Origin: Acidimicrobiales bacterium
GTDB lineage: Bacteria; Actinomycetota; Acidimicrobiia; Acidimicrobiales; RAAP-2
Direction: 5' to 3'
Assembly: GCA_017882985.1 (NCBI GenBank)
Contig: JADGOK010000022.1
Coordinates: forward strand, 1 to 8,105
DNA: 8,105 bases
Notes under the pieces: generated by a model
What the model saw: only the letters and a program-made list of their open reading frames with translations
Database searches by the model: none
What the model was told of the DNA's origin: nothing
Program-made: the position numbers and the translations under genes
Part shown: in pieces, positions 1-6,358 of the stretch
Layout of the letters: each line of letters opens with the position of its first letter
How positions within the stretch are numbered: the first letter of the stretch is position 1

Positions 1-1106
1 ACTTGACCTGGATCGTCGCTCGAGGGCGCGAGACGATCCCGAAGGTGGTTGCGCGCGATTCGGATAATCCGTGCCCCGATCGCGGGTTTGCCCACGAGGG
101 TGCTGGCCCAGGCGACGAGCGTCCACGCGTCGCTTCGAAGCGGCGCGAGCCGGGCTCCGTGGCGGCGAGCAAGTTCGCTCGAGGACTCGCCGTAGGCGAG
201 ACGCTGGCCCCACCATTGGCGCCAGCTGCCGCGTGCGCGGTGGGTGACGACGACCTCGGCGACGTAGCGAACGAGCCACCCCTGATCGTGTAGCCGCCAG
301 ACGAGATCGACGTCCTCGCCGTGGCGCAGTGACGGATCAAAGCCTTCGGCGAGCGCACTTCGACGGACGAGCAAGCAGGCGCTGGGCACGTACCCGACCG
401 CGGCGCCAGGTAGCGCGAGACCACTGCGTGGTCCCATGTCGAGCGGACCGAACTGACGCTCGAAGCGGTCGCGAAGTGACGCTCCCGCTCCTCCCCTGAC
501 ACGTGGCGCCGCCGCGCCCACCAGGGGATCGTTGAAGTGACTCGCCAGTCGTGCCAGCACGTCAGGGGCGTTGTCGATGTCAACGTCGACGTCCACGAAC
601 CACAGGAGTGGTCGGTCGGTGGCGTTGACGCCGGCGTTGCGGGCGACCCCGGGTCCCCGATTCTCGTCGAGGCGAATGAGATCGACGCCGAACTGGGCGG
701 CACACTCGTTCAACGTCATCGGATCGAGCGACGCGTCATCGACGACCGTGACGTGAAAGCCGACGAACTGCTCGAGTAGCGAACGAAGCAGCGCCACGTC
801 GTCGCGTACCGGAATCACTACGTCGACGTCGTCGAGGGAGACGGTCGCCTCGTGCAGTGGATGGAGAAGGCCCTGTTGGACGAGGGTGCGCGCGAATCGC
901 TCCTCGCCCGATCGCACGACGCCGCCGCCCTGCCAGCGCTCGGCGACCAGGCGTGAACTGTCCGACAGGCGCAGAAGGCGCCACGGGGAGCCTCCGGCGA
1001 TGAACTGTCGGTCGTAGAACGTGGCCTCGGGGTCTAAGAAGACGATCGTGCCCGCGGCGACTGGCGCCTCCACCGGCGACGGCGCGAAGGGTGACGGGTC
1101 CCGCAT
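1..1106 (-). CDS. mftF: Mycofactocin system glycosyltransferase MftF (C-terminus cut by window edge)
   Basis: Family 2 glycosyltransferase that adds sugar (oligoglucose in mycobacteria) to the mycofactocin redox centre. Read on the minus strand from the ATG at 1106-1104, the frame is open to the window edge, giving 368 codons plus a partial one; the family is usually about 470 aa, so roughly 100 residues are missing. Residues ~18-88 form the MftB/PqqD-like N-terminal domain (LDPEATFYDRQFIAGGSP, then LLRLS). The GT-A domain follows: VIPVRD (97-102), VVDDAS (121-126), NRGPGVARNAG (149-159), the DVDVD metal-binding stretch (172-176), GEDVDLVWRL (263-272, probable catalytic acidic pair) and a Trp/Arg-rich segment (RQWWGQRLAYG, 296-306). 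The gene diverges from mftA across 71 bp. In many actinobacteria mftF instead lies downstream of mftE on the same strand. Family assignment is firm; the sugar donor is not visible from sequence. Confidence 0.93.
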   Translation of the reverse strand, partial: MRDPSPFAPSPVEAPVAAGTIVFLDPEATFYDRQFIAGGSPWRLLRLSDSSRLVAERWQGGGVVRSGEERFARTLVQQGLLHPLHEATVSLDDVDVVIPVRDDVALLRSLLEQFVGFHVTVVDDASLDPMTLNECAAQFGVDLIRLDENRGPGVARNAGVNATDRPLLWFVDVDVDIDNAPDVLARLASHFNDPLVGAAAPRVRGGAGASLRDRFERQFGPLDMGPRSGLALPGAAVGYVPSACLLVRRSALAEGFDPSLRHGEDVDLVWRLHDQGWLVRYVAEVVVTHRARGSWRQWWGQRLAYGESSSELARRHGARLAPLRSDAWTLVAWASTLVGKPAIGARIIRIARNHLRDRLAPSSDDPGQ

Positions 1107-1177
1107 GGTCGAAGTTTGACACGATTCGCCTTGGCGCTCACCGAACACGGCAGAATAGAGAGGTTCGAGGAGGAACC
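1107..1177. promoter_or_regulatory. Divergent mftF/mftA intergenic region with mftA ribosome binding site
   Basis: All control signals for both directions must lie in these 71 bp or inside the flanking genes. Rightward: a strong Shine-Dalgarno GAGGAGG at 1167-1173, four bases before the mftA GTG, which decides that start. A perfect TTGACA sits at 1116-1121 but has no good -10 box at 17 bp; TTGGCG (1131-1136) is 17 bp before AATAGA (1154-1159), a weak pair. Leftward: TATTCT on the minus strand (1157-1152) resembles a -10 box for mftF, without a convincing -35. Promoter assignments are tentative; the ribosome binding site is clear. Confidence 0.4.
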
Positions 1178-1285
1178 GTGTCGATCGAGACGTTGTCAAT
1201 TGAAGAAGTGGACGTAGCTGTCGAGGAGGTCGAGGAGCTGCTCGTCGAAGAAGTGTCAATCGACGGACTTTGCGGGGTCTACTAA
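1178..1285 (+). CDS. mftA: Mycofactocin precursor peptide MftA
   Basis: Ribosomally made precursor of the redox cofactor mycofactocin. The 35-residue product ends in VSIDGLCGVY; the C-terminal Val34-Tyr35 is the part that MftC decarboxylates and crosslinks. The better-known family ending is IDGMCGVY, so Met is replaced by Leu at residue 31. The leader is very acidic and built from IEE/VEE units (residues 8-10, 15-17, 18-20, 23-25), consistent with an amphipathic recognition segment for MftB. The GTG start is chosen because GAGGAGG lies four bases upstream. A longer frame from GTG 1091 would overlap mftF and has no matching ribosome binding site. The TAA stop is three bases before mftB, so the two are almost certainly co-translated. 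The terminal motif makes the identification near certain. Confidence 0.97.
   Translation: MSIETLSIEEVDVAVEEVEELLVEEVSIDGLCGVY
1220..1237 (+). repeat. Perfect 9-bp tandem repeat inside the mftA leader
   Basis: GTCGAGGAG occurs twice back to back (1220-1228 and 1229-1237), encoding VEE-VEE, and a diverged copy GTCGAAGAA follows at 1244-1252. The 9-mer GAAGAAGTG is also found at 1202-1210 and 1247-1255. The pattern suggests that the leader grew or changes length by in-frame repeat slippage. Confidence 0.75.
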
Positions 1286-1288
1286 GCC

Positions 1289-1570
1289 GTGTCGCTCTCG
1301 ACGATTCGCGTCTTTGACGCGTCCGCGCCCTGGCGCGTCAGTCCCCAGGTCTCGCTTCGCGACGAGTCATTTGGCGCCCTGGCGTACAACCACGACAATC
1401 GCCGATTGGTCTTCTTGAAGTCCGCGCAGTTGGTGGCGCTCATTCGTCAGCTCGACGGGTACGAAAGCGTCAATGACGCCCTCGACGCGCTGATACCGAC
1501 GGGCCAACGAGAGCGCTACGTGAAGGCACTCGCGTCGCTCGTGACGTCGGAGATCCTCTGTGGGCGCTGA
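1289..1570 (+). CDS. mftB: Mycofactocin biosynthesis chaperone MftB
   Basis: Small RiPP recognition element protein of the PqqD-like fold that binds the MftA leader and delivers it to MftC. The 93-residue product has the expected family layout: W15-R-V-S-P-Q-V then SLRDESFGALAY (23-34), the strand segment RRLVFLKSAQLVALI (38-52), and a helical C-terminus with LASLVTSEIL. Length matches the family (about 90 aa). The GTG start is three bases after the mftA stop and lacks a strong ribosome binding site of its own, which suggests translational coupling to mftA. Its last 11 bases overlap the start of mftC. Confidence 0.93.
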   Translation: MSLSTIRVFDASAPWRVSPQVSLRDESFGALAYNHDNRRLVFLKSAQLVALIRQLDGYESVNDALDALIPTGQRERYVKALASLVTSEILCGR

Positions 1571-2675
1571 CACCTCGCTGCGTAATCGATTCGAGCGCGG
1601 CCTCGCGGCACCGATCTGCTTGACCTGGGAGTTGACCTACGCCTGCAATCTCGCCTGCACGCACTGCCTTTCTTCATCAGGACGTCGAGACCCGAACGAG
1701 CTGACCACCGCGCAAGCCAAAGCGCTGATCGACGAGATCGCGGCGATGCAGATCTTCTACGTCAACATCGGTGGCGGTGAACCGATGATGCGTCGCGACT
1801 TCTTCGAGTTGGTAGAACACGCTGTTGCCCAGCACGTGGGTGTCAAGTTCTCCACTAACGGCACCCGCATCGACGCCGCGGCCGCGCAACGACTCGCGGG
1901 CATCGACTACCTCGATATTCAAGTGTCGATCGACGGCGCTGACGCCGAGACCAGTGACCGTATTCGTGGTGTGGGAAGTTACAAGGCCGCGCGCCGGGCG
2001 ATGGATCATCTGGCCGACGCCCGCTTCGGACCCTTCAAGATCTCGGTCGTCATGACGCGTGACAACATCGCCCAGCTCGACGCCTTCGAGCGGTTGGCCG
2101 CTCACTACGGGGCGCAGTTACGTCTGACGCGACTGCGTCCCTCGGGTCGCGGCGTCGACGTGTGGGAGTCACTGCGTCCGACGTCGGCGCAGAATCGCGA
2201 GCTCTACCACTGGCTGCTCGAACGGCCCCACGTCTTGACCGGCGATTCGTTCTTTCACTTGTCGGCACTGGGCGACCCGCTCGATGGGCTCAATCTCTGC
2301 GGGGCCGGGCGCGTGGTCTGTCTGATCGATCCGGTAGGCGAGGTCTACGCCTGCCCCTTCGTTATCCACGATGAGTTCCGAGCGGGCAACGTGCGCGACC
2401 AAGGATTTGGTGCCGTGTGGCGTGAGAGTGAGTTGTTCAAGTCACTTCGCGAGCCCGGAAGTGCGGGGGCGTGCTCGTCGTGTGGTTCCTACGACGCCTG
2501 TCGCGGAGGGTGCATGGCGGCCAAGTTCTTCACGGGTCTCGAACTCACCGATCCCGACCCCGAGTGCGTCTTCGGCCACGGCGAAACCGCGCTCGCGAAG
2601 AAGCGCGTGGTGTTGCGTCGCGTGCCCTCGCCGGATCACTCGCGACGAGTCGCTGTCGCGATCTCGTCGCGTTGA
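1560..2675 (+). CDS. mftC: Mycofactocin radical SAM maturase MftC
   Basis: Radical SAM/SPASM enzyme that oxidatively decarboxylates the C-terminal Tyr of MftA and then forms a carbon-carbon bond to the preceding Val. In the 371-residue product the SAM-cluster motif CxxxCxxC is C29, C33, C36 (YACNLACTHC), followed by the SAM-binding GGGEP (71-75), FSTNGT (97-102) and VSIDGA (122-127). The C-terminal SPASM domain carries C247, C254, C265, C305, C308, C314, C318 and C336, enough for two auxiliary iron-sulfur clusters. GTG 1560 is preceded by GGAG (1549-1552) at seven bases, inside mftB. Overlap with mftB supports a single transcript and coupled translation. All expected cysteines are present, so the enzyme looks functional. 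Confidence 0.97.
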   Translation: MGADTSLRNRFERGLAAPICLTWELTYACNLACTHCLSSSGRRDPNELTTAQAKALIDEIAAMQIFYVNIGGGEPMMRRDFFELVEHAVAQHVGVKFSTNGTRIDAAAAQRLAGIDYLDIQVSIDGADAETSDRIRGVGSYKAARRAMDHLADARFGPFKISVVMTRDNIAQLDAFERLAAHYGAQLRLTRLRPSGRGVDVWESLRPTSAQNRELYHWLLERPHVLTGDSFFHLSALGDPLDGLNLCGAGRVVCLIDPVGEVYACPFVIHDEFRAGNVRDQGFGAVWRESELFKSLREPGSAGACSSCGSYDACRGGCMAAKFFTGLELTDPDPECVFGHGETALAKKRVVLRRVPSPDHSRRVAVAISSR

Positions 2676-2705
2676 GCCGCGAGTGGGGCGTCGAAGCCCT
2701 CAGGT

Positions 2706-2722
2706 AGTCTCCACATGAGACT
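2706..2722 (+). promoter_or_regulatory. Inverted repeat just upstream of the mftD ribosome binding site
   Basis: AGTCTC (2706-2711), loop CACAT, GAGACT (2717-2722) form a perfect 6-bp stem immediately before the purine-rich AGGGGGA at 2724-2730 that precedes the mftD ATG (2734). Overlapping TAGTCT (2705-2710) resembles an actinobacterial -10 box, without a recognisable -35. It may be an operator, a translation-modulating hairpin or chance. Confidence 0.35.
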
Positions 2723-2733
2723 CAGGGGGATTG

Positions 2734-3906
2734 ATGGCGGGTAAATGGTTCGAGACGGTGGCCGTCGCCCAACGTCGCGCCCAACAGCGTCTGCCGAAGT
2801 CCGTCTACGGAGCCTTGATCGCTGGATCGGAGAAGGGTCTTTCGTCCAAGGACAATCTCGACTCGTTCGACCAGTTGGGTTTCGCCCCTCATATCGCGGG
2901 ACTTTGTAGAGATCGCAATCTCTCCACCACCGTGATGGGCCAGTCGGTCTCGATGCCGGTGATCATTTCGCCCACTGGCGTGCAGGCCGTGCACCCTGAC
3001 GGTGAAGTGGCCGTCGCCAGAGCCGCCGCGAGTCGCGGTGTCGCGATGGGCCTCAGCTCCTTCGCGAGTCGGTCGATCGAGGACGTGACGGCCGTCAACC
3101 GTCAGGTCTTCTTTCAGATGTACTGGTCCGGCGACCGCGACACCATGATCGAACGTCTCCGGCGCGCTGAGACGGCGGGCGCCAAGGGTATCATCTTGAC
3201 GCTCGACTGGACGTTCTCCAATGGCCGTGACTGGGGCAGCCCCTGGATCCCGGAGAAGATCGATCTCAAGGCGGTGGTGAAACTGGCGCCCGAAGTCCTC
3301 GCGCGACCGCAGTGGCTCTGGTCCTTCGCCAAGACCGGCCACCTTCCCGATCTCACGACACCCAACATGGCGCCGATCGGCACGAAGCCGCCGACGTTCT
3401 TTGGTGCGTACTACGAATGGATGCAGAGCACGCTACCCAGTTGGGACGACGTGGCGTGGTTGCGGGCGCAGTGGCCCGGTCCGTTCATGGTGAAGGGCGT
3501 CAGTCGCGTTGACGACGCGCGTCGCGTGGTCGACCTCGGGGCGAGCGCGCTCTCAGTCTCCAATCACGGCGGCAACAATCTCGACGGCACGCCCGCGCCG
3601 ATCCGTTCGCTGCCCGCGATCGTCGACGCAGTGGGTGATCAGATCGAGGTCCTGCTCGACGGTGGGGTTCGTCGGGGTAGCGACGTCGTCAAGGCCCTGG
3701 CGCTCGGCGCGCGCGCCGTGATGATCGGGCGCGCCTACCTGTGGGGACTCGCGGCCAACGGACAGGCCGGTGTGGAAAACGTGCTCGACGTGTTGCGCGG
3801 AGGCATCGAATCAACGATGTTGGGCCTCGGACGCGCGAACATCGATGAACTGAGTCGCGACGACGTCATCGCGCCGGCGGACTTCTACCGATCGATGGGC
3901 TCGTGA
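2734..3906 (+). CDS. mftD: Mycofactocin maturation FMN-dependent dehydrogenase MftD
   Basis: FMN enzyme of the lactate/glycolate dehydrogenase family. It oxidatively deaminates the Val-Tyr-derived dipeptide (AHDP) released from MftA, giving the redox-active pre-mycofactocin. The 390-residue TIM-barrel product shows the MftD-type N-terminus MAGKWFETVAVAQ, IISPTGVQAV, QMYW, LDWTFSNGRDWGSP, the active-site SNHGGNNLDGTPA (Asn-Asn where typical family members have Arg-Gln), LLDGGVRRGSDVVKAL and the FMN-phosphate region ALGARAVMIGRAYLWGL. ATG 2734 is preferred over TTG 2731: it aligns with the MA-x-x-WFETVA family start and TTG 2731 would leave no space after AGGGGGA. The stop overlaps the next gene's GTG by four bases (GTGA), so the downstream SDR is translationally coupled. 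Confidence 0.95.
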   Translation: MAGKWFETVAVAQRRAQQRLPKSVYGALIAGSEKGLSSKDNLDSFDQLGFAPHIAGLCRDRNLSTTVMGQSVSMPVIISPTGVQAVHPDGEVAVARAAASRGVAMGLSSFASRSIEDVTAVNRQVFFQMYWSGDRDTMIERLRRAETAGAKGIILTLDWTFSNGRDWGSPWIPEKIDLKAVVKLAPEVLARPQWLWSFAKTGHLPDLTTPNMAPIGTKPPTFFGAYYEWMQSTLPSWDDVAWLRAQWPGPFMVKGVSRVDDARRVVDLGASALSVSNHGGNNLDGTPAPIRSLPAIVDAVGDQIEVLLDGGVRRGSDVVKALALGARAVMIGRAYLWGLAANGQAGVENVLDVLRGGIESTMLGLGRANIDELSRDDVIAPADFYRSMGS

Positions 3907-4688
3907 GTCGCGTCGCCATCGTCACGGGCGCCGCGAGGGGCATCGGTGCCGCGACGACCGACGCCCTGGTGAACGACGGCTACCGCGTCATCGCGGTCGA
4001 TCGTTGTCGCGACATCCCGGACATCGCGTACGCCATGGCGACGCCCGCCGACCTCGACGACGTGGTCGATCGACACGGCGAGGCGGTTCTCGGTCTCGTG
4101 GGCGACGTACGCAGCGCGACGGACATGCAACTGGCGGTTGAGACTGCGACGCGCCATTTTGGACGACTCGACGCGGTCGTCGCGTGTGCGGGTGTGATCG
4201 GCGCCGGCGGACCGCTGTGGGAGATCAGTGACCAGGCCTGGGACGCCGTCTGGTCGGTCAACGTGCTCGGAACCCGACGATTGATCGAGGCCGCCGCGCC
4301 AACGCTGATCGCCAATGGGACCCAGGCGAATGGACGCGTGGTCGCGGTGGCGTCGGCCGCCGGTTCGATCGGCCTACGTCATCTCGCGGCGTACACGGCG
4401 GCCAAACACGCCGTGGTGGGACTGATTCGCGGCGTCGCGATGGACTTCGCCGAGTTCGGCGTCACGGCGAACGTCGTGAGTCCGGGCTCGACGCGCACGG
4501 CCATCCTCGAAGCGTCAGCCAAGGTGTACGGCCTCGAGAGCGGCGAAGCATTCGCGGCGCAGCAGCCGATCGGGAGACTGATCGATCCGATCGAGATCGC
4601 CGCGGCCATCACGTGGCTCTGTTCACCCGCGTCGTCCGCACTCACGGGTGCCGACATTGCCGTCGACGGCGGCATGACCGTCTCGTAG
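3903..4688 (+). CDS. Mycofactocin-dependent SDR family oxidoreductase
   Basis: Short-chain dehydrogenase of the mycofactocin-dependent group, 261 aa, probably cytosolic. It has the dinucleotide motif TGAARGIG (8-15), ACAG (94-97), N120, S151, Y164 and K168, so the catalytic tetrad is intact, and ends in the usual VDGGMTVS. Between the second beta strand (VIAVDRC) and the DVR at 68-70 there is an insertion with the family signature AYAMATPADL (42-51). In this subfamily the insertion is thought to retain NAD(H) non-exchangeably, so that mycofactocin acts as the external electron acceptor. The VYGL and QPIGRL segments (208-226) resemble the SDR type regularly encoded beside mft genes. It is coupled to mftD by a 4-bp overlap and lacks a clear ribosome binding site. 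Substrate unknown; an alcohol is expected. Confidence 0.9.
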   Translation: MSRVAIVTGAARGIGAATTDALVNDGYRVIAVDRCRDIPDIAYAMATPADLDDVVDRHGEAVLGLVGDVRSATDMQLAVETATRHFGRLDAVVACAGVIGAGGPLWEISDQAWDAVWSVNVLGTRRLIEAAAPTLIANGTQANGRVVAVASAAGSIGLRHLAAYTAAKHAVVGLIRGVAMDFAEFGVTANVVSPGSTRTAILEASAKVYGLESGEAFAAQQPIGRLIDPIEIAAAITWLCSPASSALTGADIAVDGGMTVS

Positions 4689-4811
4689 GTCGCGTTCGCT
4701 ACTCGGGTTCACGACGCGACGCGGTGCCCACGCGACCATCGGGACGATCAGTGATTGGCGATAGGGTCGATGGTGGCGAATTGCCGTTACTCCAACAGTC
4801 AGAGGTCCTAA
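4689..4811 (+). promoter_or_regulatory. Leader of the homospermidine synthase-type gene
   Basis: A gap of 123 bp with no gene. AGAGG (4801-4805) lies six bases before the TTG start at 4812 and supports it. TAGGGT (4762-4767) fits a loose TAnnnT -10 box, 45 bases before the start, but no good -35 is seen. GTCGCGT (4689-4695) and ACGCGAC (4714-4720, repeated at 4730-4736) could pair across an 18-base loop but no T-run follows, so a terminator is not supported. Confidence 0.3.
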
Positions 4812-6269
4812 TTGAGCGAATTCCACCTGCCCGGTCGTGTTGTCATTCTCGGGTGCGGATCGGTGGCCCAGTGCCTACTCCCGCTCCTGCTTGAGCACTT
4901 CGATTTCGAACCTTCGTCGGTCACCGTTCTAGAGAGTCGAGACAATCGAGACCGCATTGCGCCGTCACTGGCTCGTGGGGTTCACTATCAGCAGTTCGAG
5001 ATCACCGCGGCGAACCTCGTCGAGACGTTGAGTGCGCATCTCGGCGACGGTGACCTGCTGATCGACCTGGCGTGGAATATTGGCTTGGCGGAGTTGCTCG
5101 ACTGGTGCCGCTCCCACAACGTGCGCTATCTGAACACCTCGGTCGAAGTGTGGGATCCCTACGACGACCCCAGTTCGGCGACGCCCCAGGAACGGACGCT
5201 CTACTTTCGCCACATGGCGCTGCGCCGCCAGATCGCGAGCTGGGGCTCGAATGACGGCCCGTCGGCCGTGGTCGAACACGGGGCCAATCCCGGACTCGTC
5301 AGCCACTTCACCAAGCAGGCGTTGAGCGAGATCGCCGCGGCGGTCCTCGCTGACGGTCTGCTCGCTGAGCGACACGAATCGATTCGTGACGCGCTCTCGC
5401 ACGGGCAGTACAACGTGCTCGCACAGTTGCTCAACGTGAAATCGATCCACATCGCCGAACGCGACACGCAGATCGCGGACCGGCCGAAGGAAGTGGGCGA
5501 GTTCGTCAACACCTGGAGCGTTGACGGCTTCTACGAAGAGGGCGTCGCTCCGGCCGAAGTCGGATGGGGCACGCACGAGAAGACGCTGCCGCGCCTGGGG
5601 CTGACCCACGAGGGCGAAGGGCCGCTCAACCAGATCTGCTTCGCCCAGATGGCGCACAAGACGATCGTGCGTTCACGCGTGCCTTCCGGTCCGATCGTGG
5701 GCATGGTCATCCGCCACGGTGAGGCCTTCACGATCTGTGATCACCTGACGGTCTGGAATGGTGACGTGGCGATTTATCGGCCGACGGTGCACTACGCCTA
5801 CTGCCCGAGCGACGCGGCGTGGGCCAGTTTCGTCGAACTTGAGGGGAACGAGTACGCCTACCCGGAGCGCCAGCGCATCATGAACAACGAGATCATCTCG
5901 GGACGCGACGAACTCGGTGTCTTGCTGATGGGCCACCCGTACAAGTCGTGGTGGACCGGGATGCAGACGACCATCGCCGAAGCGCGATCGGTGGCACCGA
6001 ACCAGAACGCCACGACGATCCAGGTCGCCGCGTCAATCCTGGGCGCGATTGACTGGATGCTCAACGCACCGAGGTCCGGCGTGCACGTTCCCGACGAACT
6101 GCCGTGGCGCGACGTCCTTGACGTCGCCATGCCCTACGTGGGCACCACGTGGTCGGGACCGCTCGACTGGGACCCGGTCTCTACTCACGTCGACTGGTTT
6201 GACGAGTGGTCCGGACGCACGTTGGACGTTGACGATCCCTGGCAGTTCACTAATTTCCTCGTCGAGTAG
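4812..6269 (+). CDS. Homospermidine synthase-type enzyme
   Basis: Probable NAD-dependent homospermidine synthase (EC 2.5.1.44), which makes sym-homospermidine from putrescine (or putrescine plus spermidine) by transfer of an aminobutyl group. The 485-residue product matches the bacterial family length. It has an N-terminal Rossmann motif VVILGCGSVAQ (10-20) of the saccharopine-dehydrogenase superfamily, then LNTSVEVWDPY (107-117), HGANPGLVSHF (156-166) and NTWSVDGFYEEG (233-244), where W235 probably corresponds to the active-site tryptophan known in the Blastochloris viridis enzyme. These are followed by GWGTHEKTLP (251-260), YRPTVHYAY (322-330), IMNNEIISG (356-364), ELGVLLMGHPYKSWWTG (367-383) and NQNATTIQVAAS (397-408). 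TTG is taken as the start because AGAGG precedes it and the Rossmann motif follows within ten residues. It is co-directional with the mft genes but separated by 123 bp, so a functional link is unproven. Saccharopine or carboxyspermidine dehydrogenase relatives are less likely given the C-terminal motifs. Confidence 0.85.
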   Translation: MSEFHLPGRVVILGCGSVAQCLLPLLLEHFDFEPSSVTVLESRDNRDRIAPSLARGVHYQQFEITAANLVETLSAHLGDGDLLIDLAWNIGLAELLDWCRSHNVRYLNTSVEVWDPYDDPSSATPQERTLYFRHMALRRQIASWGSNDGPSAVVEHGANPGLVSHFTKQALSEIAAAVLADGLLAERHESIRDALSHGQYNVLAQLLNVKSIHIAERDTQIADRPKEVGEFVNTWSVDGFYEEGVAPAEVGWGTHEKTLPRLGLTHEGEGPLNQICFAQMAHKTIVRSRVPSGPIVGMVIRHGEAFTICDHLTVWNGDVAIYRPTVHYAYCPSDAAWASFVELEGNEYAYPERQRIMNNEIISGRDELGVLLMGHPYKSWWTGMQTTIAEARSVAPNQNATTIQVAASILGAIDWMLNAPRSGVHVPDELPWRDVLDVAMPYVGTTWSGPLDWDPVSTHVDWFDEWSGRTLDVDDPWQFTNFLVE

Positions 6270-6294
6270 GTGAGTTCGTCGGCCCGTCGCAACA

Positions 6295-6353
6295 TCGACG
6301 CGGCTGGCGAAGCGTCCTAGTGTGGACGACAGGAACGTGAAGCTGACTGGAGA
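6295..6353 (+). promoter_or_regulatory. Candidate promoter and ribosome binding site of the cysteine-synthase-family gene
   Basis: TCGACG (6295-6300) and TAGTGT (6318-6323) are separated by exactly 17 bp and fit a loose sigma-70-type promoter, with four of six bases matching TTGACA and a TAnnnT -10 box. GGAGA (6349-6353) lies five bases before the ATG at 6359. The ribosome binding site is good; the promoter is tentative because such matches are common. Confidence 0.35.
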
Positions 6354-6358
6354 CGTCA

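Noticed and set aside
3..293. Plus-strand 96-codon frame at the left edge
   Set aside because: It is the complementary shadow of mftF with no recognisable motif or ribosome binding site.
736..1122. Minus-strand 128-codon frame starting at an ATG at 1122
   Set aside because: Arg-rich low-complexity product; the overlapping minus-strand frame from 1106 encodes clear glycosyltransferase motifs and is the real gene.
1091..1177. Upstream extension of mftA to the GTG at 1091
   Set aside because: It would overlap the mftF start, adds residues unlike known precursor leaders, and bypasses the strong GAGGAGG that points to GTG 1178.
2722..3342. 206-codon antisense frame opposite mftD
   Set aside because: Composition of a shadow frame, no family resemblance, and mftD on the plus strand is complete.
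4689..4736. GTCGCGT/ACGCGAC inverted repeat as a terminator after the SDR
   Set aside because: The stem is only 7 bp with an 18-base loop and no T-run; CGCG-rich matches of this size are frequent in this sequence.
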